The translations under genes and the position numbers were made by a program. A stretch of 64,000 nt of DNA from Terfezia claveryi. Taxonomy: Eukaryota; Ascomycota; Pezizomycetes; Pezizales; Pezizaceae. Each line of letters starts with the position of its first letter. Position 1 is the stretch's first letter. Positions 1 through 11,215 of the stretch are shown here, piece by piece. The stretch spans positions 372,001 through 436,000 of the forward strand of contig WHUX01000017.1 of the NCBI GenBank assembly GCA_015179025.1. The letters are read 5' to 3'. The notes under the pieces were generated by a model. That model was not told the origin of the DNA. It did not search any database and saw only the letters and a program-made list of their open reading frames with translations.

Positions 1-697
1 CCACACTTGTAGCACTCAGCACCTCCTGAGGATCCGTAGTTACCGGCACCCCCAGAGGCTGGAGACGAACATTCACGAGAAAGATGACCTATCATGCTCA
101 ATACAGTGACAAAGGAAGGATGTGATTACATTCTTACCAGTTTCACCGCACTTGTAGCAGGACTTCTCCTTAGGAGGATCTTGACATTCACGACCTGTGA
201 ATGTTAATTTAGCAGTTGAATCTGAAAAGGTTTTATGGATGTACTCACTTAAGTGACCGTTCTCTGTAGGAGGGCAATTGAAGATTGTCAGCCACCTTGT
301 CGTACAGCATTTGCACTTGAATACATGAGCACTTACGGCCGCAGTTGTAGCTAGAAATATATGGTTAGAATGTTGACAAGAAGCATATCATCATGTTAAG
401 AACTTACCAAACTGGGGTTCCACGCTTTGGGCACTCACGAGCCTTCCCAATATTAGTAAAATCCGCGCACAGAAGGATCACTAAGTAATACCTGATGCCC
501 ACTTTCACCGCCTAGCTCATGTATGTATGTTAGTGAATTTTCGTAACTTAAACTTAGTATCAAAGTCGTCATGAGGTTTTCTGAGCTTGAAGTTTTTGGG
601 GCATTGAGGACAGGGCATGAAGACTAGACTTACAGTTATAGCATCCCCTCGGAGTTTGAGCGGACCCGTAACCGCCGGTACTGTATCCTTGATCCAT
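1..697 (-). CDS. Gis2/CNBP-type CCHC zinc-knuckle protein, 3' part missing at window edge
   Basis: The gene starts at the ATG at 697 and runs off the left edge. Seven exons were spliced by eye: 634..697, 492..511, 408..442, 337..350, 249..263, 138..194 and <1..88. All junctions are GT-AG. The joined frame gives successive CX2CX4HX4C zinc knuckles: CYNCGESGHQAREC, then CYNCGQNGHLSREC, then CYKCGETGHLSREC, and the start of a fourth at the edge. The knuckle spacing fixes even the 14-nt and 15-nt exons. This array is typical of the fungal Gis2/Byr3 and animal CNBP family, which bind single-stranded RNA/DNA and associate with mRNPs and translation. The short Gly/Ser/Tyr-rich N-terminus fits. RNA-binding function is inferred from the family. 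Other fungal multi-knuckle proteins cannot be excluded because the C-terminus is missing. Confidence 0.88.
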
Positions 698-2624
698 TCT
701 AATGGAGGTAGAGAAAGGCTTGATAGATCGGACGGGGTGTGGTTTGCTGGTGAGCAAGGTCCTAAAGGAGGATCTGAAGATGAGGAGCGACAGTTTGAAA
801 CTTGGTGGACAAAGCCGGGATTTAAAGGTAGAATATAAGTATGCTGAGCGTTGGAGAGAAGAAGTTTGTGTGGTTAAAAAAGAGGAATTGAACAAACTTA
901 TGCTGGAGGGGAGAGTGAAAAAAGTCAGTGGGATTATGTAAGGCCCAATCAAGATGCCGGCAACCCCTGACATGCGAACCACTAGTCTGGTTAACACCCA
1001 ACGGCCTAGTACCGGCCTTGACAAGCGGACGAGTATTTTCCTATTTTTCATGTAATAGGATAGATTTCTTTACAGTGGATTGGTCGGCCGCGATCCCCTA
1101 GATCTTCTGCCATATGCTACCGGATATTGCAATCATGCGTTGTCAACCAGACTCTCTCGTCCCGATTCATTGAGCACGAGACCCAAAGAGAGCCATTGAT
1201 ACTATGGTTCATTGGGAGAAACCCTAGGCCTCGAGATCCGGGGTACACGGTTTGCCTTTGCATGCACACAAGTACAAGGGACCGGTTTACGACAGTGGCA
1301 GCATCACGAGTACAACTAGCTATTCTAGTGGCTGCTCGAGGTCTATTGCTCGGTACCATTGGCCCCACCACTACCGAGGGCCTATTGCTAATCTCTTGCT
1401 CACGCAGGTTGCCTGGATCGCTCAAGATGGGAGAGCGGATGTCCAATGCTTCCTTGATACGTGGACCGCGCCGCGGGTCGCATCAAGCACCTTAATTGCC
1501 ATTGTAATTGCGGGTGTGCGGCGTGCCTTGACTACCACTTAGATGATTCCACGGAAAGCGCCCGCGCCCAGATTGAGCAAGTTGATTTCCCCACACTTTG
1601 TCAATGGGGTCCTGGTCTTAGGACAAGGGCCATGTTCTGTAACTTTGCCCTTCTAGCAAAGTACTGGAGAGCTACCTACTGCATGAAGCGTACTGCACAA
1701 GCAGGGAAGAGACTTAATTGGCCATCAAGCGGGCATTTTTTTCCTCATGCTCAAACATTGGAGTGCTGTTTGGGCAACAATGGAGTCTGTGATGTACAGT
1801 ACAATCACCCCAGCTTTGTCTTTAACCTTGTCATTTTCTAAACAGAAGGGGAAAAAAAAAAAGTTTAGGCTTATCGATAAGGATTTCTTGGGTCCCTCCA
1901 AATTGTGGGAGCCAATAATACTTTCTTGTGACTCGGCTCCCAGAGGCTTCAATTATTATTGCGCCAATTTTAAAACGCTCTAGGCACGACTGGACGCTCG
2001 CATGCATCGGCTGGCACCGTTGTAAGTTCCTGGGCGCAGGGCCTCATGTGTGCCAACCAGACTAGCCTCATGTCCTGTTTCCGTACTGAAGGAGATTGTT
2101 TGTTTATAAAATACGTAGGTACTGCACAATTGCTCTAGATCTCGTTTAACGTTCTTGATTCCAAAACAGAGATCTGAGTACTCTACACGAATCGGTTTCC
2201 GGCGATGGGAAGGGAAAATCGACAATGCCCTTGGCCTTATTATATCTCAATTTCTAGTAGGTCTGGATTTGGCGGCCGGTTCTGGATGCATGGCATACTC
2301 TTTTCTTATTCGACCTTTACTTTTTGAAGCAAACATTTGGGTTCACCACGTTCACACGACTGATGTGCAGGGAACCCCTTGTACCGTGATCGACGCCCTG
2401 TGACACTTTGGCCGAAGCGAAGATTGGATCAAGAGATCGCCGGATAACCGATTGGAACAAGTAAATACTCTAGATCATGCACAGCTACTTGAGATCATGA
2501 CTGGACTACTTACATAGTATGCAATGCAATGCGATGCACGTCTATCGTTCTGTCGATTTATTCTACGTTTAATTTGCTGCGCTGGAGGGTTGATTTGATA
2601 ATCCCGCATGCAGCTTTATTCTCC
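698..2624. other. Intergenic region, no supported gene
   Basis: This stretch separates the zinc-knuckle gene promoter from the 3' end of the F-box gene. Open frames of up to about 126 codons occur on both strands around 1117-1841. They overlap one another and match no family I recognise. Three copies of the AACCAGACT/AGTCTGGTT motif lie here (984, 1145, 2055). The outer two face each other like terminal inverted repeats about 1.08 kb apart, with degenerate similarity continuing for about 28 bp. Confidence 0.5.
2041..2073. mobile_element. 15-bp insertion flanked by 9-bp direct repeats
   Basis: The direct repeat GCCTCATGT occupies 2041..2049 and 2065..2073, with the 15-mer GTGCCAACCAGACTA between. 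The same 15-mer sits between a different 9-bp repeat at 58120..58152. The architecture is that of a target-site duplication around a transposon end. Whether it is a footprint or a minimal insertion is not decidable from one genome. Confidence 0.75.
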
Positions 2625-4425
2625 TCAACTGAAATCGTAAACCATCAAAACCTGACTGCCAGTCTCTTTCTCCCTATGAACGATTACCTTTTCATCATCA
2701 AAGCCTAGCCACCTGTCTAGAGCTGCGCCATCCCGCCAATTGGCTTGCGGCAATGACAAAGATAAAGGGTCCGCTAAATTTAGATGAGATGAAGTTGTCA
2801 ATGAAGGGTGTGGTGGTGAAGGGTGTGGTGGTGACGGGTAGACCTTGACACTTTCACCCCCTCGCCGGTTTCTAGGAATGCTACCTTCCAATTCCCATAC
2901 GCGAAGCTCCGATCCTCGCGCAGATATGCTCACAGCCCTGCCACGGCTCCCAATATGTGCACCGGAAACCGCAGATGTATGACCGAACAGTTGCTGGCCG
3001 GGGGCGATTTCCAGGCTTTCATTTGTTGACTTCACCAGGTAGACGGTCAAGGTGTTGTCGTTATGAGCTGTTAAAAGGTACCTGAGGCCCAAATAGTCAG
3101 TACACATTCCTATGCTGGTAATATGGTTCATTTGAAGCACCTACGGGTGGGCATAGGATAGTGATGTGGGCTGTGAAAGCGGAAAATAAGATACTGTTTC
3201 TGGGTTTGATCCCTCGGCAACTGGGTATGAGATCTCCGTTGGTGATATGACTTCATATGTAAGGTTTGGGTGGAGATTCTGGGGAAAAGCAGATGCAATT
3301 CTGGATCTCTGAACGCGACTGCCATCTAGATTCAGCTGTAGCTCTTGTATGGCCACGGACCACCCAAGACTAAAAGTAGGAACCGTGTATACTATGCATG
3401 CCAGCATGCCATACGTAGACCGTCTTAATGATAGTGAAACTGGCGGCCAAATTGTGTGGGATCTAAGGGAGGTAATAATAACCGGTGTACCGATCTGAAG
3501 CGTATCTTGGCTTTGTTCTCCGCTTGATGGGAAATAATACAGCAACAAATTTTGTTGAGAATTCATTACCATCAAGTGGGAGCCAGAGAAAGCCATGGTC
3601 GTAATTTTTGGTCCTGTCTCTACACGCTGGGTGTACATTGACGCAAAAGTGGATGACCGGATACTCAACTGATAAATAGAGAAGTTGCCAGTTTCGTAGC
3701 CAATCGCTACGTTGATGGTATCCTTCGAATTTGTATCTTCGTGATCATCGACAGCAAGGGCTGTGGGTGCTCTTAGGTCAATAGGACGGCCATCCTGGGG
3801 CGTCGGTTTTAGTGATATCCTAGCAATAAAACTCTGCTCTCCTCCAGCACGCCAGGCTTGAAGACCCGTGACAGAATCTACAGTGAAGATTATCCCCTTT
3901 AAAGTTGAGTACCTTGCTAATAATTCGTCGAAGATAGTGACATACCCTTCGCATTTGGACAGACAGAGGTGGCTCTGAATGCGCTGCTGAAATTCCAATC
4001 TCGGTAATACCACAGCTTCCTCGGGTCCAATTATGTCTCAGCTTATAGAGTTGTTTCCAATGCGTATTCTGTGCCTTTACCAAACTCATATCATCGAGCC
4101 ATATGGAAGAACGAGAACTGTAGGCAGGAAGAGGAGCCTGATTAACCCCTCGACCTGATCCGGATAGTCTCGATGCCCGGGGCCTGACGAAACGATCATA
4201 AAACGCGGATTTCCATACTTGATCGTCACCAGCAATCCGCTGAAGCCGTCGACATACTTGCTGACACCGAGTCAGTTCTGAGGTCGTGAGAAATGAAAGG
4301 ATCTTGAGCACGAGTTCGTCGCTTAAAGATTGAAAGTGGCATGGTAGTCGGACTCGTTTCTGTCTTGTTGATGGCAGACTCGCATTTTGTTCGGGCTCGA
4401 TTGGGGAGCCTCTCCTTTTCGACAT
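2625..4425 (-). CDS. F-box protein with WD/beta-propeller-like C-terminal region
   Basis: Three exons (3946..4425, 3145..3896, 2625..3081) give 562 residues. The 49-nt and 63-nt introns are GT-AG, and the second has a clear TACTGAC branch site. Residues about 30-75 form an F-box (FQSLSDELVLKILSFL, then CRRLQRIAGDDQVWK), the Skp1-binding module of SCF ubiquitin ligases. The rest resembles the degenerate WD-repeat body of fungal F-box proteins, with pieces such as LRVWELEG and a terminal LMVYDFS block. The intron 2 junction restores SYAHPYLLTAHNDNTL, a strand typical of such propellers. It is predicted to be a substrate adaptor of unknown target. It is divergent from the Ctp1-like gene, with only 156 bp between start codons. 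A His/Ser/Pro-rich repeat (PSPPHPSPPHPS) interrupts the last exon. Confidence 0.85.
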
Positions 4426-4581
4426 GGTGAATAAATTCATTGCAAATAACACCTGGGTACGAGGCTAAATAAGTAGTGCTATCTGGTAACTGAGCCTTAT
4501 CAGCCACAGCCACAGTAATCAGCCACAAAGCCACTCTAACTCATCGCCTGATGGTTCTTAAAATAATAATACTCATTTCAG
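4426..4581. promoter_or_regulatory. Shared divergent promoter of F-box and Ctp1-like genes
   Basis: Only 156 bp separate the two ATGs. The region contains a CAGCCACA-type repeat at about 4501-4535 (three partial copies). Co-regulation is inferred from the spacing alone. Confidence 0.4.
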
Positions 4582-7342
4582 ATGGAAGTCACACAAATTA
4601 CGCGGAGGCATCGAGTCTGTTTATTTAATGCTTTCACTAAGGCATTTGGAGAACTCGAAGCTGAGCTCTTAAAGAGTAAGTCATTCCGCGTGCGTTCCAA
4701 ACTTAAGTTCTGTTGTACATTTTCTCACCACAGGTGCCTGTAATAGGAGAGGAAGCTGTAATTGAAGAAAGAAAAGAGCTTAAGGCTACAATATTGGAAC
4801 ATAATGCAAAACTGGAAGATGAGGTTGGAGCGTACTTGCTGTTCTGGCTTATGATTTTCGTTGACTGGCGGGATGTTAGATTGAACCCGGCCGGCATGAA
4901 CAACCATCGGGTGTCAATCAAGCAGATATTATTGAGTTAGAAAAGAAGATTGCAGCTCTTATAGAAGAGAACGGAGACTTAAGGACGAGGAATTCAGAAT
5001 TAGAGGCTGTAGAGGCATTGAAGCAGGATAGAACGTGAGTACTTTCCGATGTGGTGCAGCCCATGGATTGAGGATACTGACACTTGAATTATTCTAGCCT
5101 GCGGTCACGATCAGCCAATAAGGAGAATATTGAAAATGCAGTTTGTGGTATGAAGAATGCCCTTGCAAGCCAACAGCACACTGTTGGGCCCACTGTGGGT
5201 ATCCAGACAGAAATTGATGCTATCGATGCATCACCACAATACGAAGAGCTAGCAAAGAAATATGAACAGATGCGGCAGCAAGTTAAGCATTATCGAGAAG
5301 CCCATACAATTCTAGCGGAGAAATACCGAAGGAACAAAGCCGTATGGAAGCAGTGGGTGGAGCAAGATAGACTGCGGCGGCAGAAATCGGAGAAGTTAAA
5401 GGCACAACTCAATGCAACCCGAAGGGGTACCACGGTCACGCCAGCAAGGTCAGGATCTGGTGGGCTGCTTGTAGGAACTTCTAATGTTACATCAGCAATG
5501 CAGCCCCCTATCATCTCCTCGCCTGCTCTGCCCACGGCGCCGGAAATCGCCGAAACACATTGGAGTTCCTCACCACCTGGCACACGGAAGGCCGTGAATG
5601 AGCCACCAACACCTTTACAACAGGTACCCATTTCCCACAGGGATACACCAGGCACTGAACAGGCAGCCAATTTTGATTCGGATCATACCACAGACGGAGA
5701 AGGCGAGTTACGTGTTACTGCATTCAGCCCTATATCGCGTGCTATTTTTAGTGACGGTGAACGGAATGCTTCTCCAAGACTCCCCAAACCACCAGCCAGG
5801 GTTAAGGCAGAAAGATTCACCCAATCAGCGAACGACGTCCCTGTCTATATCAAGAGTGAAACTCGCTCTTCAAATTCTGTTCTTGATCATATTGCCTTCT
5901 CCCAACAGAGCCTCGACTTAGATGATTTAGGCTATAGACCCGAGACTCCGAGGAAAAGAAAGTACATGAGCAATTATCAATCACAAGCACAGAGGAACAA
6001 TGTCACTCCTACGTCCCTGAGACACCGACTGGCTGTAGTCTCTCAGGCTCAGGAGGAGGAACTGCAGGATGGAGATGACGAGGCGGGGGAGGAGGAGGAT
6101 GGTTCTAGGCAGTGTGGTGCTACTGCAGTTCCGAATATTCCTCATTTTATTCCGAAATTACCGGCTCCCCGTTTATCTGGAGTAAATATATCCAGAGTGA
6201 AAATATACGGCATACAGGAGGACTCGCAACCGGCTGACATGCCTCTACCTGTTTCGGATGGTGCACGCCCAAAAGCCTCCAGCAAGCAGGCTCCCCGAGA
6301 GGATGCTGCGTCCCATGGTCTATCTACCACAAGCCAAAGAAAACAGGCCGCATCCACTCTGGGCAAAGAACCAGTCAAGCCAGCTGCGAGTATCAGGATT
6401 ATTGAGTCCCGGCGCGACAAAAAGACAAGAGATCTCAAAATGATCGATTCAGGGATTCGGTTCATGACCGAAGACGGCATAAACAGGGTTGATACTCTTC
6501 CCAAATCAATCCCAACGGATAACGCTCTCTCGAAGAGGGAAATACTCAAGCGGATGCTTGATACCCCGCCTGTCAAAGTGCCATCTATTGCCCACTTGCG
6601 CAAGAGCGCCAAGAGTAAAGGAGTCACACCTGCCCATTGCACGATCGATGAGAAGGACGAGGGAGGATCCAGGTTTAGAACACCTGTTATGCAAGGTCAC
6701 CTCGCAAAAAGGAATATTCCGGTTACGGATCCGCCGGTTTCAAAGAAGGCTAAGTTCACTACCGGATCTGAGCGGAAGCCAGCCCGTGATGAGACCCTTG
6801 GGCCTCAATATGGGAGATTGAGATCCCGTAATGCAAAGGATCTTAATATTTCAGACTTCGCTATCAACGCCGATAAAGCACGTGGCTTTAAATACGCCTA
6901 CCAAGAGGTCATTCGCAAACGAGACGAACGGAAATGTCTCCCTGGGTGTATGGGGTCTTGCTGTAAGGAGCTTCGAGACTTCTTAGCTAAGGCAGGAATG
7001 CCCCCTGGGCTGCCCTCAAAAGCACCTAAATGGCGCTCTTCACCAATCCCTGGCTCTTCCCAGTTGCAACCGGACGAAGAGGAGTTTGACGAGGATGAGG
7101 AGGAGCCTTTGCAGGTAGACCGGGGACAGTTAAGGCAGTTTGTGGATAAGTTTGCAAAACATAGGAATATGTTCGATAGGGACAAATCCCCGGAGGGGTT
7201 TTGGGCGAGTGAGTTTCCCGATACACAGGAGGTGGATGAGAGAAAGACAAAAGCAAAGGGAGAGGAGAGAAAGAAAGTAGCAGACATGAAAAGGGAAGCT
7301 GGGAAGCGGGGTGGGAGATGGGTTTTTAAGGATGAAGTGTGA
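4582..7342 (+). CDS. Ctp1/Sae2/CtIP-family DNA double-strand-break resection factor
   Basis: Four exons are inferred: 4582..4675, 4747..4823, 4880..5034 and 5098..7342, giving 856 residues. The intron 2 donor (GTTGGA at 4824) is weak, so exon 2 is the least certain part; the others are conventional. The N-terminal 130 residues are rich in Glu/Lys/Leu and predicted coiled coil, matching the oligomerisation region of the family. The middle is long, acidic and disordered. The C-terminus carries the diagnostic block: a Cys cluster CLPGCMGSCC near residue 722, KHR at about 796 in place of the family RHR, and FWASEFPDTQE near residue 810. Family members activate the Mre11-Rad50-Nbs1 nuclease to start homologous recombination, under CDK/ATM phosphorylation. 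The many SP/TP sites in the linker are consistent with that. Confidence 0.9.
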
Positions 7343-8381
7343 CTTGGTACACAGGCCGTGGGGTGTTGATATTGGGTAGAAGTGAGAAGAAAAGGATTTT
7401 TTGGCTATGTTACGATTTCAATTGCTTTGAATTATGGCAGAATTAGTACCTTGTATGAATATTGCATTTTATTTTTGCTTCCTGAAGAACAGGGCATTTG
7501 ATTTAGCAAGTCGCATGTGTCTACATAGATACAAAACACAGGCTAATTTATTTTAAACCAGATTACATTTATTTTATTATTCCATTCTCTACACCAACGA
7601 CGGACTTAGTACCATTATTTGCTCCATCGTGTAGTAATTCTAAATTGTTAGGAAATACTTACAGTAAGTAGAATTACCCTGATTAGCCTTAGAGTTACCA
7701 AGTTTGAACTAGCCACCAAATCTCAATCATGGATACTTAAGTGTACAAGTGTAGTCTCGGTACAAGTGCCTAGGCTGTGAGACTAACAGGTGCTCCAACT
7801 CCTGCGATCGGAGGTTTAATCTCGTCTATGCATATCGTCCCGCACGCCACCAAAGACAATTGAAAGGCGATCTGGGCGATCTGCAAGGAATACGACGCAT
7901 AGATGCCCTATAACCGTTCTGATCTGAATGCTCTGCAAGGTCATGATGACACACATAACGGCCGTCCCGGAGTTTGCGAGTCAGAACCACTTGGCAGAAG
8001 ACCACAGGACCACGGACCTGGCATTGCTGCATTATGAGTAGTCTGGTTACATTATGAGAAGCTTTGGTGGCTGAACAAGGGGGAGATATACCTGAAATTA
8101 ACTAGATAGCTGACTGAGATGCTTATGAGCTGGAAGCGGGGCTAGGCGTCTGTACCATAGCCCCGTGATGGGCGTTATGAAGCAGCTATAGCCTCGGTAC
8201 CGGTCAAGGCACAGGTTCGCAATGCAATGATCAACTCTCAGCTACAATACTTTGCTTCAGATTCACTGCATTCTACTATCTCTCCTTACTCACGAGATAG
8301 TATGAGCTCGGGTAAATAATAGCTTGTTACTATCGTCACTTTCCCAGCACGAGTACGTTTCGCAAAAACCCGGGTCCAAAG
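7343..8381. other. Intergenic region
   Basis: This is the 3' flank of the Ctp1-like gene and the promoter of the permease. It is AT-rich at about 7380-7740. I see no supported gene. The 11-bp TAGTCTGGTTA insertion at 8039 lies here. Confidence 0.5.
8030..8058. mobile_element. 11-bp insertion flanked by 9-bp direct repeats
   Basis: CATTATGAG occurs at 8030..8038 and 8050..8058. Between them lies TAGTCTGGTTA, the left-end orientation of the dispersed terminal motif. The match of the 9-bp repeats is perfect. Confidence 0.75.
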
Positions 8382-10699
8382 ATGGAAACGGGACCTAAAG
8401 ATGCCACTGCCGATGAGAAGTTGGCGAGGATGGGGTATAAGGCAGAACTGCCTAGGAATCTAAGCATGTTGTCGATTTTAGGGCTGTGAGGATCTTCATA
8501 TATCGCGATTTTGCATTAAGACGCTGACAATGATTCTTCTCCAAGGTCATTTGCGATTATGGGTTCGTTTGAGCTTGCCATTTCATCCTAATATGATTTG
8601 GAGAACTGATCACCTACCTTGATTGGACGATTATAGCGGTTCCATTCGTAAGGACTTCTCCTACACTGAATGGATATAGATTTATGAGAGATTGACCTAA
8701 TGTTGTTACGTGGGGAATATCTAGGGTTTAAGCACGACAATGTATATCTCTCTTACGGATGGACAGGCAGTTACGGTGATATGGGGATGGGTTATTGTTA
8801 GCTTGATTAGTCTGAGTATTGCGGCGAGTTTAGCGGAGATATGTGCGTTGCTCCTCTGTAGTTTTATTGGGTGGATGGTGCTCATGTTGCGGATGGAATC
8901 ATAGGTGCTGTATACCCAACTGCAGGAGGCGTTTATTATGTAGGTATCCGATGCACCACTGTGAATAGTGGATGACTGAAGGGTAGAGCTAATGGCTTTC
9001 AGTGGTCCTTTATGTTGTCAACAAAACGTGAGTCCTGGGATCTGGAGTATGGGGGTCCCTGAACGAGTAGTTGACTTTACTATGCAGAATACGCATCCAT
9101 TTCTTCTTGGATCACAGGTGAGGTACACTGTTAACTAAACCATAGTTGCTGCTTTTTCTAACCACACTACAGGGTGGCTAACACTCGTTGGGAACTGGAC
9201 GTGAGTTACCCAAACAGTCATTACCTGAAATAAACAAAACGAACATATATTGATACTAACCTTCATAGTGTCACCACCTCCATCAACTTTTCTGGCGGAC
9301 AGTTAATCCTCTCAGCAATCTCCCTCTGGAAAGAGGATTTCGTGCCCAATTCTTGGCAGACAGTTCTCATGTTTTGGTGTGTTATGTTGATCTGTGCTCT
9401 CGTCAACACATTTGGCGCCCGATACCTAGATTTGATCAACAAGATATGTATATATTGGACTGCGGCATCAGTGGTAATCATCATGGTTACGATTCTGGCT
9501 ATGGCGGACGTGAAAAGGAGCGGAGCCTTTGTGTTTGGGCATTATGATGCAAGTGAATCAGGCTGGCCGAGTGGCTGGGCGTTCTTTGTGGGGCTGCTAC
9601 AGGCGGCATATACGTTGACTGGGTATGGAATGGTGAGTAGGATTATCCTTTTTGGGTCGGGGTACTGAACTAATAGGGGAGGACTGGATATTGATAGGTC
9701 GCATCAATGTGTGAAGAGTAAGTCCCGTTCTTGTGTCTGCTTTATAGTGGAGATGGCTTACATGGCATAATGCTCACAGAGTCCAGCAGCCACACCTTGA
9801 AGTCCCCCGAGCCATGGTCCTTTCCGTTGCCGCCGCGGGCATCACGGGAGTCCTCTACTTGATCCCCATTCTTTTCGTTCTACCAGATATTAAAGTACTC
9901 CTTGGCGTAGCAAATGGACAACCGATTGGTCTCCTGTTCAAAACTATTACTGGGTCCGCCTCAGGTGGATTCGGACTCCTGTTTCTTAGTAAGGTCAGTT
10001 CTCTCGGTTAAGGTATATAGTGTCGCTAATTGTAGATAAAGTCCTTGGTATTCTTTTCTTTGCTGGTGTCGGTTCCCTCACTGCCGCTTCTCGATGTACC
10101 TATGCGTTTGCCCGTGATGGTGCCATCCCAGGTTCTCGACTCTGGTCCCGCGTCAACCACCGTCTCGACATCCCACTGTGGGGAATTGTTCTCTCCACCA
10201 TCGTCTGCTGCCTCCTAGGCCTGATTTACTTCGGCTCCACGGCTGCGTTCAACTCCTTCACTGGTGTTGCAACAATCTGTCTATCCACCTCTTATGGGGC
10301 ACCAATCTTGATCTCTCTCATTCGAGGGAGGAAATTGGTTAAGAATTCACCATACCCGCTTGGAAAGTTTGGATTTATTACCAACGTTGTCACAATTTTG
10401 TGGATTTGTTTGGCAACGGTGTTGTTTTGTATGCCCGTGGAGTTACCAGTGGCAGCGGCGACGATGAGTACGCATCAGAGTTTCACAAGGCTGTTTTATG
10501 ATCTTCTTGGAAAGAGTCACTGACTTTTGGAGTAGATTATGCAAGTGTGGTGTTTGCTGGGTTCACAGCGATTTCTGCGGGATGGTATTCTGTAAGGGGT
10601 AGGAAGAGCTTCGTTGGGCCTAAAGGCGCAGTGGAGGCTGAGGGGCAATGGGACGTTCCTACGGTGCCGGAGGGTGTAAATGAGAAGGATAAGGAGTAA
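8382..10699 (+). CDS. Amino acid/choline permease, APC superfamily (choline/GABA transporter type)
   Basis: Thirteen exons join in one frame to 518 residues: 8382..8485, 8546..8562, 8637..8647, 8725..8842, 8905..8939, 9003..9027, 9088..9117, 9173..9200, 9269..9632, 9698..9717, 9780..9988, 10036..10467, 10536..10699. All introns are GT-AG. Exon 3 is 11 nt and supplies part of the conserved FAIMAVPFGLSTT stretch. About 12 hydrophobic helices are visible. Family landmarks include YPTAGGVYYW, GWLTLVGNW, QPHLEVPRAM, LTAASRCTYAFARDGAIPGS and the C-terminal YPLGKFG. These match the fungal choline/GABA permease family (TC 2.A.3.4; Hnm1, Uga4 and GabA relatives), which import choline, GABA or polyamines with protons. 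The substrate cannot be set from sequence alone. The length is normal and no frame is broken. Confidence 0.88.
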
Positions 10700-11215
10700 A
10701 TTGTATCTATTTGGTATCTTGAATGGGTTTCCATATACAGCCTTTTCTGGTTTGCTCATGCGGATTTGTGCTACGCATGTTTAAGTTTGTTTAATGATAC
10801 TGCCTACTTAGGAAGGGCTCACCATTCATATCGGTCTTGGCTAGACTCGGAAAATATATAACTTCGATCGAGGGCTGCAGATTGCGAGTACGAGATTACC
10901 GGTTTTGGTGCTTTCATTGGGTTTTGCTCAGTGCAATCAGAACTATCTTGTTCCTAAATAAATCGAATCTCAGCAGCTGGACATGTGCCTAAAATACCTA
11001 AGCCATAGAGAACGGTTACACTTCAATATGCCAAGATTGGCCACCTTTACGATCTGCAATCTTGTGGACATCAGGCTTGTGAGCCAAATGAAGGCCCCTA
11101 ACTAAATGCAGCTCTATACGGATACACTGATATTGCGAAGTCACAGAAATTAAGCCTCCGCTGTGAGCATATTATATCCCATAGCACTGTACTCCATCGA
11201 TATATTTTCCTCCCC
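10700..11215. other. Intergenic region
   Basis: This region lies between two genes on the same strand. It holds the permease 3' flank and the promoter of the fructosamine-kinase-like gene. I see no further feature. Confidence 0.5.

Noticed and set aside
1127..1841. Overlapping open frames of 96-126 codons on both strands
   Set aside because: No domain, no intron pattern, and several frames are open at once, as expected by chance.
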